A stretch of 64,000 nt of DNA from Falsiroseomonas sp050563545 (GCF_050563545.1 NZ_JBNXUM010000006.1:62001-126000); one strand, 5' to 3'. Shown: positions 50,396 through 59,369, counted from the first letter of the stretch. Program-made: numbers and translations. Notes: generated by a model from the letters alone, not told the origin.

Positions 50396-51283
50396 TCAGG
50401 CCGCGGCGAGCGCGGGCAGCGACGCCAACTCGTCCAGCACCTGCGCGACTGTCCGGCCCGAGGTGTCCACCGTGAAATCCGCCCGCGCATAAAGCGATTC
50501 GCGGCTGGCCAGGATCGCGCGCAGATCCTCCATCGCGCGCCTGTTGTCGCGCATGGGACGCGTGTCGCCCTGCTCGATCACGCGCTTCATGTGTTCCTCG
50601 GGGCTCGCGCGCAGCCAGACCGTGACGCAGGTGTCGAGGAGCAGGCCGAAGGTCGCGGGCTCCGCCACGATGCCGCCGCCGGCGGCGATCACGGCGGCCG
50701 TGTCCTCCCGCACCAGGCGCTCCAGCGTCGCGCGTTCCAGCCGCCGGAAGCCTTCCTGGCCGTGGATCGCGAAGATGTCCGAGAGCTCCATCCGGCCCTC
50801 GCGCTCGACCTCGCGGTCCAGCTCGACGAAGCGCACGCCGAGCCGTTCCGCGAGCTTCCGCCCCAGCGTGGACTTGCCCGCGCCGCGCAGCCCGATCAGC
50901 GCCAGACGCCGCGCCCGCGTCCGCGATTCCTGCCGGCCGAAGCGCTGCTGCAGCATCTCCCGCGCCTCCGCCAGGCGCTGGTCCGGCAACTGCGCCAGAA
51001 GCTGGTCGATCAGCAGGCGCTCCACGCTGCGCTCGGGGTGCTCGGCCGTCAGCTCCTCCGACCCCACGCCCAGCGCGCGCGCGATCCGCCGCAGCAGCAG
51101 GATCGAGACATTTCCGCTCCCGGCCTCGAGCTGCGCGATGTAGCGCTCCGACACGCGCGACAGGCGCGACAGGTCGCGCCGCGTCACGCCGCGCCGCGCG
51201 CGGATCGTGCGTAGCCGCGCGCCCACCGTCGCGAGGAACGCGTCGTCGTCGGGATCGCCGTTGAGCCTTTCGGTCGTCGTCAT
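50396..51283 (-). CDS. boxR: BoxR-type regulator: XRE helix-turn-helix fused to shikimate-kinase-like domain
   Basis: A 295-residue regulator. The N-terminal 75 residues are an XRE helix-turn-helix (VTRRDLSRLSRVSERYIAQL), followed by a linker and a C-terminal shikimate-kinase-like domain (about 125-290) with P-loop LIGLRGAGKSTLGRKLAERL and ELDREVEREG, plus VIAAGGGIV. This fusion is diagnostic of BoxR/BzdR, known in Azoarcus to repress benzoate genes and to be released by benzoyl-CoA binding to the kinase-like domain. It is convergent with the box genes, so its mRNA 3' end abuts theirs. A separate ATG at 51292 is possible. It probably binds the TGCA palindrome at 37939-37960. Confidence 0.94.
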   Translation of the reverse strand: MTTTERLNGDPDDDAFLATVGARLRTIRARRGVTRRDLSRLSRVSERYIAQLEAGSGNVSILLLRRIARALGVGSEELTAEHPERSVERLLIDQLLAQLPDQRLAEAREMLQQRFGRQESRTRARRLALIGLRGAGKSTLGRKLAERLGVRFVELDREVEREGRMELSDIFAIHGQEGFRRLERATLERLVREDTAAVIAAGGGIVAEPATFGLLLDTCVTVWLRASPEEHMKRVIEQGDTRPMRDNRRAMEDLRAILASRESLYARADFTVDTSGRTVAQVLDELASLPALAAA

Positions 51284-51349
51284 CGCGCGCATCCTAGCCG
51301 CGCCGCCGGCACGGGGGAACGGCGCGGCGCCCGGCGGCGTTGCGCGCCC

Positions 51350-51778
51350 ATGCGGGTCGCCGAGCTCATGACGCGGGAAGTCGAGTTCATCGCGCCGGAG
51401 GCCCCTGTCTCCGCCGCGGCGGAGCTGATGGGGGAGCTCGACGTCGGCGCGCTGCCCGTGGGCGGCCCGGCCGACCTCCGCGGCATCGTGACGGACCGCG
51501 ACCTGCTCTACCGCGTCGTCGCGCGGGGGCTGGATGCCGGCCAGGTGCGGGTCGCCGACGTGCTCTCCACCCCCGTCATCACCTGCCGCGAGGAGGACGG
51601 CGTGAATGCCGCGCTGGACCTCATGGCGTCGAATCATCTCCGCCGCCTGCCCGTGCTGGATGCGGCGGGCCGGGTGACGGGCTGGATCACGCTGGCCGAC
51701 CTCGCCCGGGCGATGCTGCTGGGCTCCGCCCCGCTGCAAGCCGCGCTGGCCGAGCTGACGGAGACTCAGCGCCCGTAG
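51350..51778 (+). CDS. CBS-domain pair protein
   Basis: A 142-residue protein made of two CBS motifs and little else. CBS1 runs from residue 1 (MRVAELMTREVEFIAPEAPV) to RGIVTDRDLLYRVVARG, and CBS2 from VADVLSTPVITCREEDG to GWITLADLARAML. Stand-alone CBS pairs bind adenosine nucleotides or SAM and regulate partners. No partner is evident here. It is divergent from boxR with 66 bp between starts. Its stop overlaps the next, convergent gene by 13 bp. Confidence 0.9.
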   Translation: MRVAELMTREVEFIAPEAPVSAAAELMGELDVGALPVGGPADLRGIVTDRDLLYRVVARGLDAGQVRVADVLSTPVITCREEDGVNAALDLMASNHLRRLPVLDAAGRVTGWITLADLARAMLLGSAPLQAALAELTETQRP

Positions 51779-52206
51779 CGCCGCGCCAGCGCCGCCACGG
51801 CCGAGGCCGGCAGGGCGAAGCGCGCTGCGATCCAGTCCAGGAAGGCGCGCTCCGCCGCGACGCGCCGGTCCAGCAGCAGCGCCGCGGCGGCATAGGCCTG
51901 CGCGCCGAGCGCCGCCGCCTCGATCTCGTGCAGCAGCGGGAACAGGTCGGGCGGGCCGGGGATGGCCGCGCCCTCCGCGCGCATCCGCCGCAGCGCGCCT
52001 CGCAGCCGATCCCCGTCCTTCCCGCCCACGGCCTGCGCGGCTGCCACCATGCCCAGCAGCAGCGCGCGCGGGCCGCTTTCCATGCGCGAGAGGTCGAGCG
52101 TCAGCGGCGCCAGCACCTGCTGCCGGTTCTGCGCCCAGGCATGCAGCAGCTTGGTTGCGATCGCCGCGTGCAGGACGCGATCGGCCGGCGGCGGGTCCTG
52201 TGGCAT
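51766..52206 (-). CDS. DUF533-like protein
   Basis: A 146-residue soluble protein. The C-terminal half resembles the end of DUF533/TerB-like proteins: EIEAAALGAQAYAAAALLLD then AERAFLDWIAARFALPASAV, typical of the helical bundle in that family. Usual DUF533 members carry an N-terminal membrane segment and a glycine-rich stretch, which are absent here, so this may be a cytoplasmic short version. ATG 52206 is preferred over 52293, where the extra residues are Arg/Gly-rich and poorly plausible. Function unknown. The start is close to the divergent SLC13-type permease gene (start 52299). Confidence 0.6.
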   Translation of the reverse strand: MPQDPPPADRVLHAAIATKLLHAWAQNRQQVLAPLTLDLSRMESGPRALLLGMVAAAQAVGGKDGDRLRGALRRMRAEGAAIPGPPDLFPLLHEIEAAALGAQAYAAAALLLDRRVAAERAFLDWIAARFALPASAVAALARRYGR

Positions 52207-52298
52207 GCCGGCTGGACGCACCCGCCCTTCCACGGTTCCGCGGAACCCGCGGCACCCCGCGCGACTTTCCCGCCCGTGCCGTCCAGCCCCCACAGCCC

Positions 52299-54074
52299 AT
52301 GACGCCCGACCAGGCCATCGCCTTCGGGATCGTCGGCGTGACCATCGGCCTCTTCGTCTGGGGACAGCTGCCCTATGACCTGGTCGCGCTGCTGGCGCTG
52401 CTCGCCGGCCTCGTCACCGGCGTCGTGCCGGCGAAGGAGGCCTTCTCCGGCTTCTCGGACGACATCGTGATCATCGTCGCCTCCGCCCTGCTGGTCAGCG
52501 CGGCGGTCGCGAAATCCGGCGTGGTCGAGACGATCATGCGGCCCCTCGTGCCCTATCTGCGGTCGCCCGCGACGCAGGTGCCGGTGCTGGCCGGCGCCGT
52601 GATGCTGCTGTCGGCCTTCGTGAAGAACATCGGCGCGCTGGCGCTGCTGATGCCGGTGGCGTTCCAGCTCGCGCGCCGGACCGGGCATTCGCCCTCGGCG
52701 CTGCTGATGCCGATGTCCTTTGCCTCGCTGCTCGGCGGGCTGGTCACGCTGATCGGCACCTCGCCCAACATCATCGCCTCCCGCATGCGGGAGGAGATCC
52801 TGGGCGAGCCCTTCCGGATGTTCGATTTCGCGCCGGTCGGGATCGTGGTCTCGCTGGCAGGGCTGGCGTTCCTCGCGATCGGCTGGCGCCTGCTGCCGGG
52901 CGGGCGGCGGCCCTCCGCGGGCATGGAGGCCGCCTTCGCGCTCGAGGCCTACACGACGGAGGCGACGCTGCCCGCCGAGAGCCCCATGGCCGGCGGCACG
53001 GTCGCGGAGTTCGAGGCGCTGGTCGCCGGCGTGCACGTCGCCTGCGTGATCCGCGAGCGCTTCCGCCGCCTCACGCCGACGCCCGCGACCGTGCTGCGCG
53101 CCGGCGACGTGCTGCTGCTGGAAGGCGAGCCCGAGGACCTCGAACGTTTGCAGGCCCGCGCCGGCCTCGTGCTGGCCGGGGAGAGGCAGGCCGCCCGCCA
53201 GCCCGTCGAGGAGGCCGGCGTGATCGAGGGCGTGATCACCGGCGCGAGTCCGCTGGTCGGCCGCACGCCCGCCGAGACCGACCTGGCGCGGCGGCACGGG
53301 CTGGCGGTGCTCGCGGTCAGCCGCCGCGGCGAGCGCATCTCCCGCCGGCTCGCCGCGCTGCGGCTGCGCGCGGGGGACGTGGTGATCCTGAAGGGCGAGC
53401 AGGAACGCCTGCCCGAGGTTCTGGGCGAGCTCCACATCCTGCCGCTGTCTGGCAGGGACATCGCGCTGGGCAGCCGGAAGCGCAGCCTGGTGCCGGCGAT
53501 CGTACTCGGCGTCGCAATGGCCTGCGTCGGACTGAACCTGGTGCCGGTCGCGGTGGCCTTCTTCGCCGCGGCGGTCGCCATGCTGACCTTGCGCGCGCTG
53601 ACCATGCGCGACGCCTACGACACCATGGAATGGTCGGTGCTGATCCTGCTCGGCGCGCTGATCCCGGTGAGCGAGGCGATCCGGACCACCGGCGGATCGG
53701 ACCTCATCGCGGGCTGGCTGGCTGTCGCGGTGCACGGGCTGCCGCCGCTCGGCGCGCTGGCGCTGATGATGGTGGTGGCAATGGCCGTCACGCCCTTCCT
53801 GAACAACGCCGCGACGGTGCTGATGCTGGCGCCCATCGCGGCGAGCCTGGCGGAACGGCTGCACCTCTCGCCCGACGCCTTCCTGATGGCGGTCGCGATG
53901 GGCGCGGCCTGCGATTTCCTGACGCCCGTGGGGCACCAGTGCAACACGCTGGTCATGGGACCGGGCGGGTATCGCTTCGGCGCCTATGCCCGGCTCGGCG
54001 CGCCGTTGACCTTGATCGTGCTGCTGATCGGCGTGCCGATGATCGCCTGGGTCTGGCCGCTCGCGGCGCGGTAG
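52299..54074 (+). CDS. SLC13-family permease with two TrkA_C domains
   Basis: A 591-residue inner-membrane transporter. Two membrane halves (about 1-195 and 390-591) flank a cytoplasmic region (about 205-380) with two TrkA_C (RCK_C) domains, seen as VLRAGDVLLLEGEPEDLERL and LRAGDVVILKGEQERL. The substrate-binding signatures are the SNT-like reentrant loops SPNIIAS in the first half and FLNNAATVLML in the second. Members carry sulfate, dicarboxylates or other anions with sodium. The start is ATG 52299 without an obvious Shine-Dalgarno. It is divergent from the DUF533-like gene, whose start is 93 bp away. Confidence 0.88.
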   Translation: MTPDQAIAFGIVGVTIGLFVWGQLPYDLVALLALLAGLVTGVVPAKEAFSGFSDDIVIIVASALLVSAAVAKSGVVETIMRPLVPYLRSPATQVPVLAGAVMLLSAFVKNIGALALLMPVAFQLARRTGHSPSALLMPMSFASLLGGLVTLIGTSPNIIASRMREEILGEPFRMFDFAPVGIVVSLAGLAFLAIGWRLLPGGRRPSAGMEAAFALEAYTTEATLPAESPMAGGTVAEFEALVAGVHVACVIRERFRRLTPTPATVLRAGDVLLLEGEPEDLERLQARAGLVLAGERQAARQPVEEAGVIEGVITGASPLVGRTPAETDLARRHGLAVLAVSRRGERISRRLAALRLRAGDVVILKGEQERLPEVLGELHILPLSGRDIALGSRKRSLVPAIVLGVAMACVGLNLVPVAVAFFAAAVAMLTLRALTMRDAYDTMEWSVLILLGALIPVSEAIRTTGGSDLIAGWLAVAVHGLPPLGALALMMVVAMAVTPFLNNAATVLMLAPIAASLAERLHLSPDAFLMAVAMGAACDFLTPVGHQCNTLVMGPGGYRFGAYARLGAPLTLIVLLIGVPMIAWVWPLAAR

Positions 54075-54111
54075 CGGGAACCGGCGGCGCAGGCCGCGCG
54101 CTGGGACGCGC

Positions 54112-54402
54112 ATGAGCGGAGCGAACGAGGGCCTGGGCTGGCTGCCCGTCGAGGCACGTGAGGAACTCGAGGAGCAGCAGGCCAGCGCCAGCGCGAAGCA
54201 GGCCGACAAGCTGATTGCGATGGACCCTCGCGAGCGTGTGCTGGCGCTGCTGGACCGGCTGGCCTGCCGAAGCATCGAAGACACGGATTGCCCGCGGCTG
54301 CGCCCGGCGGATCTGCAGCGCGTGATCGAGAGTTTTCCGGGCGAAGCGCGCGTGGAGGCGGAAGGGCTGGCGGAGAACTATCCGGCGCTGGTGGAGGAGT
54401 AG
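54112..54402 (+). CDS. Small acidic protein of unknown function
   Basis: A 96-residue protein rich in Glu and Leu that I do not recognise. It has helical segments (EAREELEEQQASASAKQADK, later ERVLALLDRLACRSIEDTD) and two cysteines but no signal peptide, membrane segment or enzyme motif. It starts 38 bp after the SLC13-type gene, so it is probably co-transcribed. It ends next to a repeat hairpin. Codon pattern fits the neighbours. It could be a small cytoplasmic regulator or adaptor. Confidence 0.55.
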   Translation: MSGANEGLGWLPVEAREELEEQQASASAKQADKLIAMDPRERVLALLDRLACRSIEDTDCPRLRPADLQRVIESFPGEARVEAEGLAENYPALVEE

Positions 54403-54438
54403 GGAAGGGCGCGCTCACCGCCATCCGCCCGCTGCGCG

Positions 54439-54520
54439 GGCGCCGTCCCCCGCAAGCGGGAGACGGAGATTGGCGCAACCGCTCCCTCTCCCGCCTGCGG
54501 GGGAGGGTCGGGGTGGGGGT
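54439..54520. repeat. GC-rich intergenic hairpin repeat, copy 6 (double hairpin)
   Basis: Between convergent genes. Hairpin 1 is CCGTCCCCCGC (54443-54453) with imperfect partner GCGGGAGACGG (54456-54466). Hairpin 2 is CCCTCTCCCGC (54484-54494) with GCGGGGGAGGG (54497-54507). It is followed by the GGTCGGGGTGGGGGT tail also seen in copy 2. It may serve both genes as a bidirectional end. Confidence 0.85.
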
Positions 54521-54527
54521 TGGATCC

Positions 54528-54911
54528 CTACCCCTCCGCCTCGTCCCGCTTGAGCAACGCCGCGTCGATCTGCGCGAGCAGGCGGGAGAAATCCACGGGC
54601 TTCGGGTGGTAGTCGTCGCAGCCGGCTTCCAGCACCCGCCCGCGATCGCCCGACATGGCATGCGCGGTCAGCGCAATGATCGGCGTGCGCTGCGTGTCCG
54701 GGTCCGCACGCAACTCCCGCGCCGCGGTCCAGCCATCCTTCACCGGCAGGTTCATGTCGAGCAGGATCACGTCCGGCTTCAGCGCGCGCGCCTTGTCCAC
54801 GCCTTCCTGCCCGTCATGCGCCAGCTCCACCTCGAAACCCCGGCGCTTCAGGCGGCGGGAGAGGAAATCCCACAGCTCCTCGTGATCCTCGACCAGCAGG
54901 ATCGTCGTCAC
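54528..54911 (-). CDS. Single-domain response regulator (CheY-like)
   Basis: A 127-residue receiver domain without output domain. The acidic pocket is VEDHEE, the phospho-acceptor Asp52 lies in VILLDMNLPVKDGW, the Thr in IIALTAHAMSGDR and the Lys in DDYHPKPVDF. It starts at GTG 54911, which overlaps the hybrid kinase stop by 4 bp (GTGA), so the two are coupled and almost certainly partners in one phosphorelay. Stand-alone receivers of this type act as phosphate shuttles or act on protein targets. The final output is not encoded here. Confidence 0.92.
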   Translation of the reverse strand: MTTILLVEDHEELWDFLSRRLKRRGFEVELAHDGQEGVDKARALKPDVILLDMNLPVKDGWTAARELRADPDTQRTPIIALTAHAMSGDRGRVLEAGCDDYHPKPVDFSRLLAQIDAALLKRDEAEG

Positions 54912-57454
54912 GTCCTGGCCTCCATTCCCGGCTTCTGCGCGGCGACGCGCTTCAACTCGCTCGCGAGCTCGCGGCTCGCCTCCTCCGCCGGCACGATGGT
55001 GCGCACGGCATCGCGCAGCTCCGACAACTCGGCCGGGCCGACCTCGCCCTCGGTGATCGCGATCACCTCGACCTCGCGCAGCTCCGGCCGGCGGCGCAGT
55101 TCGCGCAGCAGCGCGAATCCCTCGCCGACGGCCGGGGCGCGCAGCTCCATCACCAGCACGGTAGGCACCGGCGGCGCCGCCAGCCGCGCCAGCGCGGCCT
55201 GCGGGTCGGCGACGGCTTCAACCGTCCATCCCTGCGCCGCGAGCACCGATGAAAGCTCCGCCCGCTCGCTCTCGTCGCTTTCCATCAGCAGGGCGAGCCC
55301 CGGCGCCACCTCGCGCCGGAAGCGGTCCAGCACGCGCTTCAGCCGGTCCCAGCGCACGGGCTTGTTCAGGTAGTCTTCCGCGCCGAGCGAAAAGGCCAGG
55401 CCGCGCTCCTGCACGACGGTGACCATCACCACCGGCACCTCCGCCAGCTCGGGGTCGGCCTTCAGCGCCGCCAGCACCGCCCAGCCGTCCATGCGCGGCA
55501 TCATCACGTCGAGCAGGATCACCACGGGCTTCAGCGCGCGCGCCATCGCGAGCCCCTCCGCCCCGTCCTGCGCGCAACGCACCGCGAAGCCCTCACGCCG
55601 CAGGAAGCGGGACACGAGGTCGCGCGTCGCGGCGTCGTCGTCCACCACCAGCACGAGCCCGGCGCTGCCGTCCTGCTCCGCGGCGACGGCCTCGCCCAGC
55701 CTCACTGCGGGTTCGTCCGGCTCGGCGCGCGCGGCGCGGATGTCCACGGGGATCCGCAGGGTGAAGCAGCTGCCCTTGCCGGCCTCGCTGGTCACCTCGA
55801 TCGTGCCACCCAGCATCGTCGCGAAGGCCTTGGTGATCGCGAGCCCGAGGCCCGTGCCGCCGAAGCGCCGCGTGGTGGAGGCATCGGCCTGGGAGAAGCG
55901 CTGGAACAGCCGATCCAGCTGCTCCGGCGTCATGCCGATGCCGGTATCGTGCACGGCGAAGGTTATCATGTCGTCATGCCGCGCGGCGGTCAGCGTGATC
56001 GTCCCGTCCTCGGTGAACTTCGCGGCATTGCCGAGCAGGTTGAACAGGCACTGCCGGATCTTCACGATGTCGGAATGCCCGCCGCCGAGATCCTCGGCGC
56101 ACTCCACGACCAGGCGGTTGCGCCGGCGCTCGGCCAGCGCCTCGACAGTCTGCGCGACCTCGTGGACGAGCTCGCAGGCGTCGAAATCCTCGGCATGCAC
56201 CTCCATCTTGCCGGCCTCGATCTTCGAGAGATCGAGCACGTCGTTGATCAGCGACAGCAGGTGGCGGGCATTGCTGCCGATCTTCCTCAAATCGTCCAGG
56301 AAGGCGTCGCCGCCCTCCACCGCCTCCGCCTCCTCCTCCAGCATCTCGGCATAGCCGATCACGGCGGACAGCGGCGTGCGCAGCTCATGCGACATGTTGG
56401 CGATGAACTGGCTCTTGGCGAGGTTCGCCTCCTCCGCCGCGGCCTTGGCGGCGGCGAGGCCTTCCTCGGCCTCGCGCAGCTCCGTGATGTCGGTGTTGGT
56501 GCCGAACCAGCCGATGGGATGCGCCTCGCCGTCCTCGTCCTCGTCCTCGAGCAGCGGCAGCGCGCGGGACAGGAACCAGCGGTAGCGGCCGTCGGCGCCG
56601 CGCAGCGGGAAGGTGTCCTCCCAGGGCTCGGCCGCCGCGATCGCGGTGCGGAAGCCTTCGGTCACGCGGGCGGCGTGCTCGGGGTGCAGGACCTCGCGCC
56701 AACCATCGCCCAGCGCCTGCTCCGCGGCCTGGCCCGTGAAGTCCTGCCAGCGGCGGTTGGTCCATTGCACCGCGCCGGCCGCGTCCGTCATCCAGGCGAG
56801 CTGCGGGATCGCGTCCACGATGGTGCGCAGCCGCTGCTCGCTGCGCTTGAGCCGCGCCTCCGCGCGGCGGCGGGACGTGTCGTCCATGGCGAACAGGCCC
56901 ACGCCTTCGACGCTGCGCTCGTCGTCGTCCTCCTGCAGCGGGAAGACGCCGAGCAGCAGGTGCCGCGTCAGCCCCCTGTTCGGCGGCTTCACCGCAACCT
57001 CGATGCCGGATTGGGCACGGCCGCCGTCCAGCACCTTGCGCAGATGCGGCTCGAGCTGCGCGCGCACCGTGTCGGGCAGCGCCTCCTCCCCGCTCTCGAC
57101 GCCGAGCGTGCGCTCGCCGAGTTGCGCCAGGCTGCGGTTGGCGTGGCTGAGCCGAAGGTCGCGATCGAGGAAGCCGAGCCCGATCGGCGCGTTCTCCACC
57201 ACGCCGCGCAACAGCGCGCTCGCCCGGCGCTCCGTCCGCCGCCGCATGAATGCGAGCGCGGCAAGCAGCCCGCAGGCCGCCAGCACCGCGACGAGCGCCA
57301 CCGCATAGGCCCAGACATCCGCCGAGGGATCGCGCCAGGCCCAGGCCGAGAGGGCAAGCGCCAGCACCACGAGCCCGCCCGCGACGAAGGGCGCGCGCCG
57401 CACCCAGGGGGGCAGCGGCCGGGCCGGACCGATGGCTTGGAGCCGGTTGGGCAA
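54908..57454 (-). CDS. Hybrid sensor histidine kinase with two PAS domains and two receivers
   Basis: An 848-residue membrane sensor kinase. Two membrane segments lie near residues 15-65 with a very short periplasmic loop. Two PAS domains follow (LRGVVENAPIGLGFLDRDLR and LRTIVDAIPQLAWMTDAAGA), then HisKA with the phospho-His in FIANMSHELRTPLSAVIGY and the ATPase N, G1 and G2 boxes (LLGNAAKFTEDG, DTGIGM, GGTGLGLAI). Receiver 1 is complete (LLDVMMPRMDGW). Receiver 2 is degenerate: the acceptor position reads VMEL, with Glu for Asp, and the Lys is missing. The start is uncertain. TTG 57454 is given, with GTG 57511 or 57502 possible. It is coupled to the response regulator. Confidence 0.88.
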   Translation of the reverse strand: MPNRLQAIGPARPLPPWVRRAPFVAGGLVVLALALSAWAWRDPSADVWAYAVALVAVLAACGLLAALAFMRRRTERRASALLRGVVENAPIGLGFLDRDLRLSHANRSLAQLGERTLGVESGEEALPDTVRAQLEPHLRKVLDGGRAQSGIEVAVKPPNRGLTRHLLLGVFPLQEDDDERSVEGVGLFAMDDTSRRRAEARLKRSEQRLRTIVDAIPQLAWMTDAAGAVQWTNRRWQDFTGQAAEQALGDGWREVLHPEHAARVTEGFRTAIAAAEPWEDTFPLRGADGRYRWFLSRALPLLEDEDEDGEAHPIGWFGTNTDITELREAEEGLAAAKAAAEEANLAKSQFIANMSHELRTPLSAVIGYAEMLEEEAEAVEGGDAFLDDLRKIGSNARHLLSLINDVLDLSKIEAGKMEVHAEDFDACELVHEVAQTVEALAERRRNRLVVECAEDLGGGHSDIVKIRQCLFNLLGNAAKFTEDGTITLTAARHDDMITFAVHDTGIGMTPEQLDRLFQRFSQADASTTRRFGGTGLGLAITKAFATMLGGTIEVTSEAGKGSCFTLRIPVDIRAARAEPDEPAVRLGEAVAAEQDGSAGLVLVVDDDAATRDLVSRFLRREGFAVRCAQDGAEGLAMARALKPVVILLDVMMPRMDGWAVLAALKADPELAEVPVVMVTVVQERGLAFSLGAEDYLNKPVRWDRLKRVLDRFRREVAPGLALLMESDESERAELSSVLAAQGWTVEAVADPQAALARLAAPPVPTVLVMELRAPAVGEGFALLRELRRRPELREVEVIAITEGEVGPAELSELRDAVRTIVPAEEASRELASELKRVAAQKPGMEART

Positions 57455-57569
57455 GGGCGTGCACAACTCCGCGTGGAATGTCCTTAGCGCCGGGCAGGCC
57501 ACCGGGTTCACGCACCGAACCCGCGCGTGATCGATGCGTTGCCAAGCCGCAACACAGAAGGGACCAGGC

Positions 57570-59369
57570 TTGGACGCCCGAGACCGCGGCGCGCCCGCGC
57601 GCGCCATCCCGCCCTGGGCCGAGGTCGCGCCGATGGTCGCCGGCGCAATCATCGTCGCCGCCCTCTATCTCGGCCGCGACCTGCTGGTGCCGCTCGCCCT
57701 TGCCGTGATCCTGGCCTTCGTGCTGGCGCCGCTGGCGCGGCTGCTGCGGCGGGCGGGGCTGCCGCATGCGCCCTCCGTCATCCTCGCCGTGCTGCTCGCG
57801 GTCGGCGTGATCGGCGGGCTGGGGCTGCTGGTGCTGCGCCAGCTCGCCACGCTGGCGGGCCAGCTGCCGGAACTCGCGAAGAACCTGCAGGCGAAGCTCG
57901 ACCGGCTGCACATCGCGGACCTGATCCAGCAGGCGCAGCACGCGCTCGACGGGTTGCGCGGCATCGTCGGCGGCACGCCCCCTGCCGCCGTCCCGCAGGC
58001 CCCGGTCGCCACGAACGAGTCCTCTCCGCTGGAACTGGCGGCGGCGGTGCTCGGGCCGGTGCTCACGCCGATCGCGACCTTCGGCATCGTCGTGGTCTTC
58101 GCGCTCTTCATCCTGCTGTACCGGGAGGACCTGCGCGACCGGCTGATCCGCCTGGCCGGCGTGCGCGACCTGCATCGCACCAACGACGCGCTGGACGAGG
58201 CGGCGGACCGCCTGTCGCGCCTCTTCCTGGCGCAGCTCGCGCTGAATGCCGGCTTCGCCTTCGTGGTCTCGGTCGCGCTCTGGTTTCTCGGCCTGCCCGC
58301 GGCGCCGCTCTGGGGCATCCTCGCGGGGCTGATGCGCTTCGTGCCGTTCCTCGGCATCTGGGTTGCCGTGGTGCCGCCGATGCTGCTGGCGCTGGCGGCC
58401 GACCCCGGCTGGAGCCTGGTCCTGTCGGTCGCCGCGCTGTTCCTGGTCCTGGAGCCCATCATGGGCCAGGTCGTGGAGCCGCTGATCCTCGGGCGTAGCG
58501 CTGGCCTCTCGCCGGTCTCCGTTGTCGTGGCCGCGACCTTCTGGACCTTCATGTGGGGCCCGATCGGGCTGCTGCTGGCGACGCCGCTGACGGTGTGCCT
58601 GGTGGTGCTCGGGCGGCACGTGCCGCGGCTCGAGTTCCTCGACGTCATGCTGGGCGACCGCCCGCCGCTGCGGCCGGAGGAGAGCTTCTACCAGCGCGCC
58701 CTGGAGGGCGACGCCGACGCGCTGGTCGCGCAGGCCCGGGCCGCGCTGAAATCGGGGACGACGCTCGTCGCCTGGCACGACGAGGTCGCGCTGCGTGCGC
58801 TGGCGCTGGCCGAGACCGACTGGTCGCGCGAGGTGCTGGAACCCGAGCGCCTGACCGCTATCCGCCAGCAGGTCGAGGCGCTGCTGGACGAGATGGAGGA
58901 GACGCCGGCCGCGGAATCCGCGACGACGCTGCCCGCGGCCTGGAAGACCGAAGGAGCGGTGCTCTGCATCGCCGGGCGCGGCCGCCTGGACGACCTTGCG
59001 GCCGCCGTCGCGGCGCAGGCGCTGCGCCATGACGGCTTCGGCGCCGTCGCGCTGCCGGGATCGGCGCTGGAGGGCGAGGCCGATGCGCGGCTCGATCCCG
59101 CGCGCGTGCGGCTGTGCTGCCTGTCGGTCCTGCAGGAAGGCAGCAGCGCCGCCGCTGCGCGCTATTTCCTGCGCCGGCTGCAGCGCCGCCTGCCCGGCGT
59201 GCCCATCGCCGTCGCGCTGTGGCACGCGCCGGCGGGCAGCCCGATGCTGGCGGAACTCCGCCAGGACAGCGGCGGCGCGGCGGTGATCGTCACCTCGCTG
59301 GGCGAGGTCCTGGCCTTCGCCCAGGCCCAGGCCGCGGCACCCGAAACCGTTCCGGAACCCGCGGCCTGA
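57570..59369 (+). CDS. AI-2E-family transporter with C-terminal soluble extension
   Basis: A protein of about 599 residues with TTG start 57570 (AAGGGA upstream), or 611 residues from ATG 57534. The first about 350 residues have the AI-2E family layout of 7-8 membrane segments: LALAVILAFVLAPLARLLRR, a long amphipathic middle, and GLMRFVPFLGIWVAVVPPML with EPLILGRSAGLSPVSVVVA. The roughly 230-residue C-terminal part is soluble. It contains VLCIAGRGRLDDLAAAVAAQ, which looks like a Rossmann or B12-type alpha/beta unit, and it is absent from short family members. Most such proteins have unknown substrates despite the name. It is divergent from the hybrid kinase. Confidence 0.85.
   Translation: MDARDRGAPARAIPPWAEVAPMVAGAIIVAALYLGRDLLVPLALAVILAFVLAPLARLLRRAGLPHAPSVILAVLLAVGVIGGLGLLVLRQLATLAGQLPELAKNLQAKLDRLHIADLIQQAQHALDGLRGIVGGTPPAAVPQAPVATNESSPLELAAAVLGPVLTPIATFGIVVVFALFILLYREDLRDRLIRLAGVRDLHRTNDALDEAADRLSRLFLAQLALNAGFAFVVSVALWFLGLPAAPLWGILAGLMRFVPFLGIWVAVVPPMLLALAADPGWSLVLSVAALFLVLEPIMGQVVEPLILGRSAGLSPVSVVVAATFWTFMWGPIGLLLATPLTVCLVVLGRHVPRLEFLDVMLGDRPPLRPEESFYQRALEGDADALVAQARAALKSGTTLVAWHDEVALRALALAETDWSREVLEPERLTAIRQQVEALLDEMEETPAAESATTLPAAWKTEGAVLCIAGRGRLDDLAAAVAAQALRHDGFGAVALPGSALEGEADARLDPARVRLCCLSVLQEGSSAAAARYFLRRLQRRLPGVPIAVALWHAPAGSPMLAELRQDSGGAAVIVTSLGEVLAFAQAQAAAPETVPEPAA

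Noticed and set aside
56385..59225. A 946-codon minus-strand open frame crossing the hybrid kinase and AI-2E genes
   Set aside because: It spans two genuine genes in other frames and has a Gln/Arg/Asp/His-rich translation without domain resemblance.
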